Part shown: positions 31,188-38,416 of the stretch, piece after piece | How the letters are laid out: each line of letters begins with the position of its first letter | Position numbering within the stretch: the first letter of the stretch is position 1 | Assembly (NCBI RefSeq): GCF_052116585.1 | Contig: NZ_JBQKKT010000024.1 | Span: forward strand, 1 to 42,389 | Source of the DNA: Luteococcus sp052116585 | Lineage (GTDB): Bacteria > Actinomycetota > Actinomycetes > Propionibacteriales > Propionibacteriaceae | Direction of reading: 5' to 3' | DNA length: 42,389 nucleotides | The notes under the pieces: model-generated | What the model was told of the DNA's origin: nothing | Databases searched by the model: none | What the model saw: the letters and a program-made list of their open reading frames with translations, nothing else | Program-made: the position numbers and the translations under genes

Positions 31188-31856
31188 TCAGTAGAACAGG
31201 CTCAGGTTCTTGTTGAGGATCATCGCCATGTCGAACAGGATTCGACGCTCGCGGATCAGGAAGCCCCAGGTGGAGTTCTCGTCCTTGACGATGATGTCGG
31301 TGCGCTCACCGGTGATGGAGTCGTGGTAGCGCTGGCCGTTCGAGCGGTAGTCGTAGAAGTTGGACTTCACGACGTACTCGCCGTCGCGGGTGCCCTTGGT
31401 CACGCGGATGTTGCTGATGACGTGGCGGGCACGCGACGGGGGCTCCTCGCCCCACGCCATGTTGGTCAGCAGACGGTCGACGCGCTGCTTGAGCTGGACC
31501 TTGTTCTCCTCGAAGTAGACCGAGGTGCCGAACTTCTTGATGCGGTTCTCGCGACGCTCACGGGCGTAGCGCTCCTCCTGGACCGGGGCCCAGTAGATGA
31601 GGTCATCGGCGAAGAAGTCGATCCAGTCGCCCCACTCCAGGTCGTCCAGTACCTGAACCTCCTCGTAGAGGAAGCGCTCGATGCCACGCTGCAGCTCGGG
31701 GTCGACGGCATCCAGCAGGGCCTGGACCCGATTGGTGGCCGGCAGCTCCGGGAGGGCGTCGTCCAGCTCGGTGTGGCGCACCGTGGTCATGTGGACCTTG
31801 AGCTCCTCGGCGTCCATGCCATTGGGCTGCGACTTGTCAGGGTTGTTGTTGCTCAT
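31188..31856 (-). CDS. Ring-hydroxylating dioxygenase beta subunit
   Basis: This 222-residue small subunit has the NTF2-like cone fold that supports the alpha subunit in the hexameric dioxygenase. Typical features are FLYEEVQVLDDLEWGDWIDFFADDLIYWAPV, a central RVDRLLTNMAWGEEPPSRARHVISNI and the C-terminal ILNKNLSLFY. The pattern resembles the cinnamate/3-phenylpropionate and biphenyl dioxygenase beta subunits. The N-terminus is about 40 residues longer than in many homologues. GAGGAG precedes the ATG at 31856. It follows the alpha gene by 28 bases, and a strong hairpin lies downstream. Confidence 0.92.
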   Translation of the reverse strand: MSNNNPDKSQPNGMDAEELKVHMTTVRHTELDDALPELPATNRVQALLDAVDPELQRGIERFLYEEVQVLDDLEWGDWIDFFADDLIYWAPVQEERYARERRENRIKKFGTSVYFEENKVQLKQRVDRLLTNMAWGEEPPSRARHVISNIRVTKGTRDGEYVVKSNFYDYRSNGQRYHDSITGERTDIIVKDENSTWGFLIRERRILFDMAMILNKNLSLFY

Positions 31857-31884
31857 GATTGTCTCCTCGGCGTCGTCGACGGGA

Positions 31885-33213
31885 TCAGTTGGTGGACTCG
31901 GAGGGCTTGCCCATGCGGTGCTGGGCGCGCTTGGTCTTGATCTCTTCCCAGCTGTCGCTGGTCATCATGTCCAGGTAGTTCGAGTACATGTTGATCGCGG
32001 CGTTGTCGCTGAAGACGTGCTGCGTGGAGCCGCCGGGGTAGCAGCCCTCGTCCCACTGGATGGGGGCGCCAGTCATCTGGTAGGTGAAGCCGGAGTCACG
32101 TGCCACGCGGCCATTCAGGATGGCCTGCATCTCCTCCCAGTTCAGGGCGTCATCGGCCTCGAACATGCCGGCCGGGCTGAAGGTGCGCATCACGTCGCGA
32201 CGCAGCGAGTTCTTGGTCTCCTCGTCGGCGCCCTTGGGGGCGAAGGCGAAGCTCCAGATCTCCATCTCCTCGGGGCCACGCGGATGGGTGATGCGGATGG
32301 TGTAGTTGCCGAGCACCATGAAGGTCGGCCAGATGTTCAGGTGGCCACGGACCTCGCGGTCGTCGCCCAGGCGGTTGGCGATCTGCTCGGCGATCTCCGG
32401 ACGCTTCTCCCACTCCTGCAGGGCCTTGCCGGTGTTGGGAACCTCCTTGCCCTTCTCCCCGTACCAGGCGCCGCCATGGCCGTAGTCGGAGAAGAACTGA
32501 CGGCCCGTGGGGTTGTCGCCACGCAGGGTGCGGTCGGCGGCGTCCGAGGCCTTGTTCAGCACGGTGGCGGCGGAGACGTGGGTGATCTCGGAATGCTGCA
32601 TGTCGGACGTGGGCTGCTCGGCCATGAACTTCCAGTTGTTGGGCAGCACCCAGCGGTTGAAGCTGACCACCTCCATGCCCTCGTCCCAGCGGTCGATGTA
32701 GCCATCCAGGTAGTACTTGGCGCTGCCCAGGTATTCCTCGAAGTCAGGAGCGTCAGCATCCCAGTTGCCGAACCAGAAGCCCTTGTAGTTGTGCAGACGG
32801 GGAACGGGGACGGCATTCCACTGGTTCTTGTCGAAGTCCTCCGGGTAGGCGGTGTCCTCGCGGGGGACATTCATCAGCTTGCCGTCCAGGTCATAGGACC
32901 AGCCGTGGAAGGAGCAGGTGAAGGCCTTGGCCTTGCCCGAGTCCACGCGGCAGATGCGCATGCCACGGTGGCGGCACTGGTTCAGGAAGGCGGCCACGCT
33001 GCCATCCTTCTGGCGAACCACCATCACCGGGTCCTCGCCGATGTAGTTCTGGAAGAAGTCCCCCTTCTTGGGGATCTGGCTGTCGTGGGCCAGGAAGCAC
33101 CAGGAGCGCTTCCAGACCTTCTCCAGCTCCTGCTGGTAGATGTCCTCGTCGGTGAACATCTGGCCGTTGAGGCGACCCTTTTCGATGTCCACGAGATCGG
33201 TGATGTCGGTCAT
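31885..33213 (-). CDS. Ring-hydroxylating dioxygenase alpha subunit
   Basis: This 442-residue large subunit carries the Rieske centre (C80/H82 in NQCRHRGMR and C100/H103 in CSFHGW) and the mononuclear iron site (D204, H207, H212 in EQPTSDMQHSEITH, with D354 or D355 in EADDALNWEE). It should add both atoms of O2 to an aromatic ring, forming a cis-dihydrodiol. The length is usual. Two active-site neighbours differ from the common pattern: Q200-P201 stands where an Asn is normal, and Q206 precedes the His where Tyr is usual. GGGAG precedes the ATG at 33213. It is the first gene of the minus-strand operon, controlled by a promoter with a 20-bp inverted repeat. Confidence 0.93.
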   Translation of the reverse strand: MTDITDLVDIEKGRLNGQMFTDEDIYQQELEKVWKRSWCFLAHDSQIPKKGDFFQNYIGEDPVMVVRQKDGSVAAFLNQCRHRGMRICRVDSGKAKAFTCSFHGWSYDLDGKLMNVPREDTAYPEDFDKNQWNAVPVPRLHNYKGFWFGNWDADAPDFEEYLGSAKYYLDGYIDRWDEGMEVVSFNRWVLPNNWKFMAEQPTSDMQHSEITHVSAATVLNKASDAADRTLRGDNPTGRQFFSDYGHGGAWYGEKGKEVPNTGKALQEWEKRPEIAEQIANRLGDDREVRGHLNIWPTFMVLGNYTIRITHPRGPEEMEIWSFAFAPKGADEETKNSLRRDVMRTFSPAGMFEADDALNWEEMQAILNGRVARDSGFTYQMTGAPIQWDEGCYPGGSTQHVFSDNAAINMYSNYLDMMTSDSWEEIKTKRAQHRMGKPSESTN

Positions 33214-33326
33214 GAGAACTCCCTTGTCGACGGACCGGTTGCCGACTCCCGTCGCCGGTCCGGAGGAGGGATTTCCTGCTCTGGCTGGATTCCGACGTTG
33301 GAGTCCGCTGTTGTTGCCCACATGCT

Positions 33327-33346
33327 ACTTGAATGGGTATTCAAGT
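33327..33346. promoter_or_regulatory. TetR-type operator between dioxygenase and tetR genes
   Basis: ACTTGAAT and ATTCAAGT form a perfect inverted repeat around GGGT. On the minus strand, TAGCAT just after the repeat could be the -10 box of the dioxygenase operon, so the site would fill the -35/-10 spacer. The adjacent TetR protein is the likely ligand. Confidence 0.7.
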
Positions 33347-33452
33347 GTGATTAATGTCACGGTAGCCAGCGCCTCGTGAGGGGTCAACGAGGATGTGCCG
33401 TAGCTTGGAACGTGGGTCTGTGGGGAAAGTCTCACAGGGAAAGGCGCGGGCC

Positions 33453-34151
33453 ATGCAGGGCGACGGCAAGGATGGCGGTACCCGCCAGCGGATTCTCAGC
33501 GCGGCCAGTCGTATCGCGATGGAGCGGGGCTACAAGGACACCACGATCGCCCTGATCCAGAAGGCGGCCGGAGTGCACCCGGGCTCCTTCTACTGGCACT
33601 TCAAGGACAAGGACGCCCTCTTTGCCGCGATGGTCCGTGAGGCGCAGCAGACCACCGAGGTGATGCCGCGCAGCCTGGAGGGCGATGCGGCCAATCCCGT
33701 CATGGGCGTGCTGCGCAGCATCGTCGACCGGCCGGAGCGCTACGGGCTGTGGCGCTTCAACGTGCAGCTGATGATGGACCGCGGCATGCAGGCGTCCAGC
33801 ACCGCGGGGGAGATCCGCAAACTGCGCGAACTCACCCAGCACAACCTCACCGTCGCCTGGTTGGAACAGATCCCCGACGAGGTCTTCGAGGCCCACCCCG
33901 ACCTGCCCCGCCAGCTGGCCGACTACTCGCTGGCCACCATCGAGGGCTGCATCCTCTCCCGGGTGGCCGGGACGCCACGCGACGAGGAGTTCATCACCGG
34001 GATGTCCACCGCGGTGCTGGACCGGATGGTCGAGCTGGCCTGCCAAGGGGTCGGCGTGCCGGTGCCGCCCTTCATCGAACAGCGTGGCAAGCCGCTGGCG
34101 AGGCTCGTGGAGCGAACGCAGACGAGCAGGGGTGGTGGCACGGCCTGTTGA
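33453..34151 (+). CDS. TetR-family transcriptional regulator
   Basis: This 232-residue protein begins with a TetR helix-turn-helix (TRQRILSAASRIAMERGYKD and TTIALIQKAAGVHPGSFYWHFKDKDALF, about residues 10-57). The ligand domain that follows is variable, as usual. The ATG at 33453 has GGAAAGG about 10 bases upstream; an in-frame ATG at 33393 would add 20 residues. It is divergent from the dioxygenase operon with a clear inverted repeat in the gap, the standard arrangement of a local repressor released by a pathway compound. The SDR gene downstream has its own promoter overlapping the end of this gene. Confidence 0.9.
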   Translation: MQGDGKDGGTRQRILSAASRIAMERGYKDTTIALIQKAAGVHPGSFYWHFKDKDALFAAMVREAQQTTEVMPRSLEGDAANPVMGVLRSIVDRPERYGLWRFNVQLMMDRGMQASSTAGEIRKLRELTQHNLTVAWLEQIPDEVFEAHPDLPRQLADYSLATIEGCILSRVAGTPRDEEFITGMSTAVLDRMVELACQGVGVPVPPFIEQRGKPLARLVERTQTSRGGGTAC

Positions 34152-34176
34152 CGGTGACGTGACCCCGGCCTAGCGT
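34148..34176 (+). promoter_or_regulatory. Promoter of the dihydrodiol dehydrogenase gene
   Basis: A -35 box TTGACG (34148-34153) overlaps the tetR stop, followed by a 17-base spacer and the -10 box TAGCGT (34171-34176). It is a good match to the housekeeping consensus and gives the downstream gene its own start. Confidence 0.65.
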
Positions 34177-34237
34177 CAGGACCGCGCCGCGGCAACACCC
34201 GTCGCAGGCCAGGGCAAGCGGACGAAGGGGTTCCCAA

Positions 34238-35056
34238 ATGGGTTGGTTGGACAACCAGGTGGCAGTGCTCACCGGCGGCGGATCGGGTCTGGGCAGGGCG
34301 CTCGTGGACACCCTGCTGGAGGAGGGCGCCCGCGTCGTGGTGCTGGAATACTCCGCCGAGAAGTCCGAGCAGCTGCGCAGTGAGTGCGATCCCGAGCGCG
34401 TCATCGTGGTCCAGGGCGACGCCAGCTCATTCGACTCCAACAAGGCGGCCGTCGATGCCGCCGTCCAGGCATGGGGCAAGCTCGACACCTTCATCGCCAA
34501 TGCAGGTCTGTGGGATGCCAACCGCGGCGTCGAGGCCATGACCCCGGAACAGATCGAGGCCGGCTTCGACGACATCTTCCGGCTGAACGTCAAGGCCCCG
34601 CTGATCGGCATGAAGGCGGCCGTGGATGCGCTCAGGGCCAGCAATGGCTCGTTCGTCGTGTCCCTGTCCAATTCCGCCCTGTATCCCGGCGGCGGCGGCC
34701 CACTGTACATCGCCTCCAAGCACGCCGGGATGGGACTGGTGAAGCAGCTCGCCTATGAGCTCGCCCCGGACGTGCGGGTCAATGGCGTGGCCCCCGCGGG
34801 CATGGTCACGGACCTGCGTGGCCCGACCTCGATGGGGCTGGAGGGTGCCGTCTTCGCCGACGCGGAGGCCTCTGCCCGCACCGTCGCCGCCAAGTCCGCG
34901 CTGCACCGCTGCCCGGACCCGGTGGACTACACCGGCGCCTACGTGTTGCTCGCGTCGCGCCGCTACGGCATCACCACGTCGGGCTCCGTGCTGGACATCG
35001 CCAATGCCAAGGGGCTGATCGGACGGGTGGCCGACGACCTGCTGGCAGCCCGCTGA
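34238..35056 (+). CDS. SDR, cis-2,3-dihydrodiol dehydrogenase type
   Basis: This 272-residue NAD-dependent dehydrogenase should rearomatise the cis-dihydrodiol made by the dioxygenase to a catechol. The nucleotide-binding motif is TGGGSGLGRAL (residues 12-22), followed by ANAGLWD. The catalytic residues are S144, Y157 and K161 in SNSALYPGGGGPLYIASKHAG. The segment SALYPGGGGPLY is characteristic of the BphB/HcaB group and sets it apart from generic SDRs. AAGGGG precedes the ATG at 34238. It lies opposite the dioxygenase operon behind tetR, consistent with the second step of the same pathway. Confidence 0.87.
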   Translation: MGWLDNQVAVLTGGGSGLGRALVDTLLEEGARVVVLEYSAEKSEQLRSECDPERVIVVQGDASSFDSNKAAVDAAVQAWGKLDTFIANAGLWDANRGVEAMTPEQIEAGFDDIFRLNVKAPLIGMKAAVDALRASNGSFVVSLSNSALYPGGGGPLYIASKHAGMGLVKQLAYELAPDVRVNGVAPAGMVTDLRGPTSMGLEGAVFADAEASARTVAAKSALHRCPDPVDYTGAYVLLASRRYGITTSGSVLDIANAKGLIGRVADDLLAAR

Positions 35057-35140
35057 CGCGGGATGGCTTGTCCTGCACGCCATGTTCGCCCAGAGCCACA
35101 CTGCTTCGGTGGCTCTGGCTGATGTGGTGGGATTGCTCGC

Positions 35141-35527
35141 ATGGGATTGCGTGACCGACTGATCAACCGGATGACCCCGGAAGGGGGCATCAGCGTCGAT
35201 GAGGCGCTCCAGCTGCTCGCCAAGGGCGGGGTGCTGTGCGATGTCCGCGGGCTCAAGGAGTACGAGGCCGGTCATGTTCCCGGGGCACGCCTGGTTGACG
35301 TGCGCGAGCTCGCCGAGAATGTGATGGACGCGGTCTACGGTGACGATCCCTTTGCCGAGCCGGGCCAGGCCATCGTCCTGATCTGTGACACCGGGCTTCG
35401 CTCCGGCCATGCCGTGAAACTGGTGCGGGACCAGGGGATGACCTGCGAGTTCGTGGATGGTGGCTTGATGGCCTGGCGCGAATCGGGTCAGATCCTGATT
35501 CCCGGCCCGCCGCGTCCGCGTCGCTGA
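35141..35527 (+). CDS. Rhodanese-like domain protein
   Basis: This is a 128-residue single-domain rhodanese. The N-terminal CDVRGLKEYEAGHVPGA and the active-site loop C82-D-T-G-L-R-S match the CxxGxR pattern of sulfur transferases that hold a persulfide on the Cys. It is cytosolic, with no signal sequence. The ATG at 35141 has only a weak GGTGGGA upstream. It lies 84 bases after the SDR gene and ends in a hairpin, so it may be read from the same promoter. Its link to the aromatic pathway is uncertain. Confidence 0.88.
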   Translation: MGLRDRLINRMTPEGGISVDEALQLLAKGGVLCDVRGLKEYEAGHVPGARLVDVRELAENVMDAVYGDDPFAEPGQAIVLICDTGLRSGHAVKLVRDQGMTCEFVDGGLMAWRESGQILIPGPPRPRR

Positions 35528-35551
35528 CGCCGCAGGCTCCGTTGCGGCGTC
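35526..35551 (+). terminator. Terminator overlapping the rhodanese stop codon
   Basis: GACGCCGCA and TGCGGCGTC form a perfect 9-bp stem with an 8-base loop; the first two bases belong to the TGA stop. Confidence 0.65.
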
Positions 35552-35615
35552 GGAGTCGGACTCCCTTCGGGTGGTTACCCTCGTGATTTTCCATGGCACA
35601 TTGAGAATCACGTTC

Positions 35616-35643
35616 GATGAAGGATTCCTCATGACTTCTTCAC
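35616..35643 (+). promoter_or_regulatory. Conserved 28-bp element, copy 1
   Basis: This block, GATGAAGGATTCCTCAT followed by GACTTCTTCAC, recurs at 37114-37141 with 25 of 28 bases identical. It contains a TGAAG...CTTCA inverted repeat. It ends 71 bases before the start codon of the first secreted paralogue. Confidence 0.7.
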
Positions 35644-35714
35644 GTTGACTTCATGGCTGCTGGCTTGGCTTGGGTGCAGGCGGGATCGAGCCCGTCGAGA
35701 CCCGAGGAGTGAGC

Positions 35715-37001
35715 ATGAAGAAGTTCAGCACTGCCGCGTCTGCCGCGGCCCTGGGAGCACTGGTCTTCGCCGGCATGCCGGCACCCCACGCGCTGGCTGA
35801 TGACCTGACCTGCCGGGGCACGCTGTCCAACCGGTCCATCGGCGGATCGGTCGTCGTGCCCACGGGGGCCACCTGCACCATCAATGGCGGCACGGTTGAC
35901 GGCGATGTCAAGGTCTACGGCGGGGCGAGCGTCACCGTGAACGGCACCGTCGTCAAGGGCAACATCCAGGGTGAGGGGCACGCGCGCGTCACCTCGACCA
36001 ATGCCCGGGTGGACGGCAACATCCAGCTCAAGCAGGGCCGTGCTGCCCAGTTGACCGGCAACCGCGTCGACGGCGACATCCAGCTGTTCAGCAACCGCGC
36101 AGCCCAGGACGTCACCCGCAATGTGATCGACGGGAACCTGCAGTGCAAGAGCAATGTTCCTGCTCCTACTGGCAGCGGCAACACCGTGCGTGGCACTGCG
36201 GAGGACCAGTGCCGCGCCCTGCGTCCGCGCACCACCACGACCAGCCCAGCCAAGAAGACCAAGGGTGACTTCACCGGCGACGGGATCGCCGACGTGGTGG
36301 CCATCGACAGCGCGGGCAATCTGCGCGTCTACCCCGGCAGCGCGAGCGGCAAGCTCAGCTCCGGCCGGATCGTCGGCAAGGGTTGGGGTGGATTCAACTG
36401 GATCGGGGTCATGCCCGACGTGACGGGCGACGGCGTCTCCGACCTCCTCGCCCGCAACAGCAGTGGTGTCCTGTACCGCTACAGCGGTGGCATCAACAAG
36501 GGCTTCTCCGGAGGTACCCGCGTGGGCAGTGGCTGGGGCGGCATGCAGCTGATGACCATCGTCGGAGACATGGACCGCGACGGCCGGACCGAGATGGTGA
36601 CCCGCCGCGCCGACGGCAGACTCTTCCGCTACACCGTGACGAAGACGGTCTCGCCGGCTCGGCAGATCGGCCATGGTTGGGACGGCATGAGTTTCCTGAT
36701 TGGCGCGGGTGACTTCAACGGAGACGGTCGATCTGATCTGACGGCCATCGCCAAGGATGGCGTGATGCGCGTCTACTTCGCATCGTCCACGGGTGGCTTT
36801 GCCGGTGTTCGCAAGACCGGGCACGGCTGGAACACCTTCACGGCGGCCTTCACCCCCGGTGACTACAACCGCGACGGTCGTGCGGAGTTGGTGGGGCGTC
36901 GTCGTGACGGCAATCTCTACACCTACCGCAACCAGGGCACCTCGTGGGGTGCGGCGCAACTGTCCGGCACCAGCTGGTTCGGCATCAAGGCCTTTGGCTG
37001 A
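35715..37001 (+). CDS. Secreted protein: four-Cys repeat domain fused to FG-GAP repeats
   Basis: This 428-residue exported protein has a signal peptide ending near HALA (residue 28). The next 140 residues form short parallel repeats (VDGDVKVYGG, VNGTVVKGNIQGEG, VDGNIQLKQG, VDGDIQLFSN, IDGNLQCKSN), likely a beta-helix or bactofilin-like fold. Four cysteines (LTCRG, ATCTI, LQCKS, DQCRA) could form two disulfides. A Thr-rich linker leads to five FG-GAP/VCBS-type repeats with calcium-loop motifs (DFTGDGIAD, DVTGDGVSD, DMDRDGRTE, DFNGDGRSD, DYNRDGRAE), probably a beta-propeller. GAGGAG precedes the ATG at 35715. A shorter paralogue follows. The function is unknown; an extracellular or adhesive role is an inference. 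Confidence 0.85.
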   Translation: MKKFSTAASAAALGALVFAGMPAPHALADDLTCRGTLSNRSIGGSVVVPTGATCTINGGTVDGDVKVYGGASVTVNGTVVKGNIQGEGHARVTSTNARVDGNIQLKQGRAAQLTGNRVDGDIQLFSNRAAQDVTRNVIDGNLQCKSNVPAPTGSGNTVRGTAEDQCRALRPRTTTTSPAKKTKGDFTGDGIADVVAIDSAGNLRVYPGSASGKLSSGRIVGKGWGGFNWIGVMPDVTGDGVSDLLARNSSGVLYRYSGGINKGFSGGTRVGSGWGGMQLMTIVGDMDRDGRTEMVTRRADGRLFRYTVTKTVSPARQIGHGWDGMSFLIGAGDFNGDGRSDLTAIAKDGVMRVYFASSTGGFAGVRKTGHGWNTFTAAFTPGDYNRDGRAELVGRRRDGNLYTYRNQGTSWGAAQLSGTSWFGIKAFG

Positions 37002-37023
37002 GCGCCACCTCCCGTCCGGATTC

Positions 37024-37062
37024 CTGCCCCCGCGCCTCCCTTTGGGGAAGGTGCGGGGGCAG
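37024..37062 (+). terminator. Terminator after the FG-GAP protein gene
   Basis: CTGCCCCCGC (37024-37033) pairs perfectly with GCGGGGGCAG (37053-37062); the inner CCTCCC/GGGAAGG extends the stem imperfectly. It lies 22 bases after the stop. Confidence 0.8.
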
Positions 37063-37113
37063 TCCCTTGCCGGCGTGTTCAGTGGGGAACTCCACGGGTG
37101 ATCCGATCCAGTG

Positions 37114-37141
37114 GATGAAGGATTCCTCATCGATTCTTCAC
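37114..37141 (+). promoter_or_regulatory. Conserved 28-bp element, copy 2
   Basis: This matches the element at 35616-35643 except for three adjacent bases (CGA for GAC) and ends 73 bases before the second paralogue's start. The equal spacing suggests a common promoter or operator rather than a chance remnant. Confidence 0.7.
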
Positions 37142-37214
37142 GGGGTCGTCATGGTCATCTCGTTGGCTTGCAGTGGACGGGCACAGGGGCCCGTCAAGAC
37201 TCGGAGGAGTAGGC

Positions 37215-37727
37215 ATGAAGAAGACTGGACTGGCCGTCTCGATGGCCATCGGGGCAGTGCTGTTCGCCGGGGTTCCGGCGCTCGATGCCCAGGCTGACGA
37301 CCTGCGGTGCCGCGGCACCCTGACCAACCGCTCGGTGGGCGGATCGGTCATCGTGCCCAAGGGGGCCACCTGCACCATCAACGGCGGCAGCGTCGACGGT
37401 GACATCAAGGTCTACGACGGAGCGACCGTCACGGTCAACGGCACCTACGTCGAGGGCAACATCCAGGGCGAGGGCCATGCCCGCGTCACCACCACCAATG
37501 CCTATGTCGACGGCAACATCCAGCTGGAGGACGGCGGTGCTGCCTGGCTGGCCGGCAACCGCGTCGACGGTGACATCCAGCTGTTCGGCAACCGCGCCGC
37601 CCAGTACGCGGCGTACAACGTCGTCGACGGCAACCTGCAGTGCAAGAGCAACCGTCCGGCTCCCACCGGCGGTCAGAACACCGTCGAGGGCAATGCCGAG
37701 GACCAGTGTCGTCACCTCGGACGCTGA
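37215..37727 (+). CDS. Secreted four-Cys repeat protein (short paralogue)
   Basis: This 170-residue exported protein has a signal peptide ending near AQA (residue 27), then the same repeat domain as the upstream protein: VDGDIKVYDG, VNGTYVEGNIQGEG, VDGNIQLEDG, VDGDIQLFGN, VDGNLQCKSN. All four cysteines are conserved. It ends after EDQCRHLGR and lacks the FG-GAP part. GGAGGAG precedes the ATG at 37215. The shared upstream element and coding similarity show a tandem duplication followed by gain or loss of the propeller domain. No enzyme motif is visible; a structural or surface role is inferred. Confidence 0.85.
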   Translation: MKKTGLAVSMAIGAVLFAGVPALDAQADDLRCRGTLTNRSVGGSVIVPKGATCTINGGSVDGDIKVYDGATVTVNGTYVEGNIQGEGHARVTTTNAYVDGNIQLEDGGAAWLAGNRVDGDIQLFGNRAAQYAAYNVVDGNLQCKSNRPAPTGGQNTVEGNAEDQCRHLGR

Positions 37728-37780
37728 CCTCGGTCAGGCCTGGCTTCACGGTTGGCGCCTGAGCCGCTGACCGGCCATCC

Positions 37781-37834
37781 CGACGTGGGGTGGGTCCGCC
37801 TTCCTGTTGGGAAGGGGGCCCACCCCCCGCGTCG
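37781..37834 (+). terminator. Terminator after the short paralogue
   Basis: A long stem (CGACGTGGGGTGGGTCC against GGCCCACCCCCCGCGTCG, with mismatches) encloses TTCC...GGGAA. It lies about 50 bases after the stop and before the rpsF leader. Confidence 0.7.
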
Positions 37835-37927
37835 CCTGCCCGATTCGGTCGACGGGGGTGCCACCCGGTATCGTGGTCCCTTGGACGCCAGCGCCCGAAG
37901 CTGGATGTCCACGGCACACGCCCTCCT

Positions 37928-37948
37928 GCCATGGGACCGACCCATGGC
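37928..37948 (+). promoter_or_regulatory. rpsF leader hairpin (S6:S18-like)
   Basis: GCCATGGG and CCCATGGC form a perfect 8-bp stem with loop ACCGA, 30 bases before the rpsF start. A CCG in the loop is the hallmark of the rpsF leader motif bound by the S6:S18 pair in many bacteria, which represses its own operon. A -10-like TATCGT is at 37869-37874. The match is by eye only. Confidence 0.45.
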
Positions 37949-37978
37949 CGTTGAGACCAGAGGAGGTGGAGTACGCGT

Positions 37979-38269
37979 ATGCGCAAGTACGAGATTGTGG
38001 TCATCATTGACCCCGACGTCGACGAGCGTCAGGTTTCTCCCCTGATGGACAAGCACACCAAGACGATCACCGAGGCCGGTGGCACCGTCGACAACATCGA
38101 TGTGTGGGGCAAGCGTCGCCTCGCCTACGAGATCCGCAAGAAGCCGGAAGGCATCTACGTCGTCCTGAACGTGACCGCCGAGCCGGCCGCCGTGAAGGAA
38201 ATGGATCGTCTGATGACGATCGACGAGCAGATCATGCGGACCAAGGTGATGCGTCCTGACGCTCACTGA
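37979..38269 (+). CDS. rpsF: 30S ribosomal protein bS6
   Basis: This 96-residue protein of the small ribosomal subunit binds 16S rRNA together with bS18. The sequence MRKYEIVVIIDPDVDER, DVWGKRRLAYEIRKKPEGIYVVLN and DEQIMRTKVMRPD is a full-length match to the family. AGAGGAGG lies upstream of the ATG at 37979. It heads the conserved rpsF-ssb-rpsR-rplI block. The leader hairpin suggests autoregulation by S6:S18. Confidence 0.97.
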   Translation: MRKYEIVVIIDPDVDERQVSPLMDKHTKTITEAGGTVDNIDVWGKRRLAYEIRKKPEGIYVVLNVTAEPAAVKEMDRLMTIDEQIMRTKVMRPDAH

Positions 38270-38293
38270 GCCCTGCTCAGCTGACGTCTGACC

Positions 38294-38312
38294 GTCCGGG
38301 CAACACCCGGAC
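38294..38312 (+). other. Hairpin between rpsF and ssb
   Basis: GTCCGGG and CCCGGAC pair perfectly around CAACA, 25 bases after rpsF. It may cause partial termination or mRNA processing. Confidence 0.45.
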
Positions 38313-38416
38313 AACACCCAATGCATTCCCCGGACTGGTGCGGGATGGAAAACTGTCGGTGGCAACTGGCAGCGTGACTCCCATCAGTCCACACGTCCGA
38401 TCCAACGGAGACCAAC

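Noticed and set aside
34148..35056. Reading the SDR as a generic 3-oxoacyl-ACP reductase
   Set aside because: The SALYPGGGGPLY segment and the dioxygenase neighbourhood fit the cis-dihydrodiol dehydrogenase group better.
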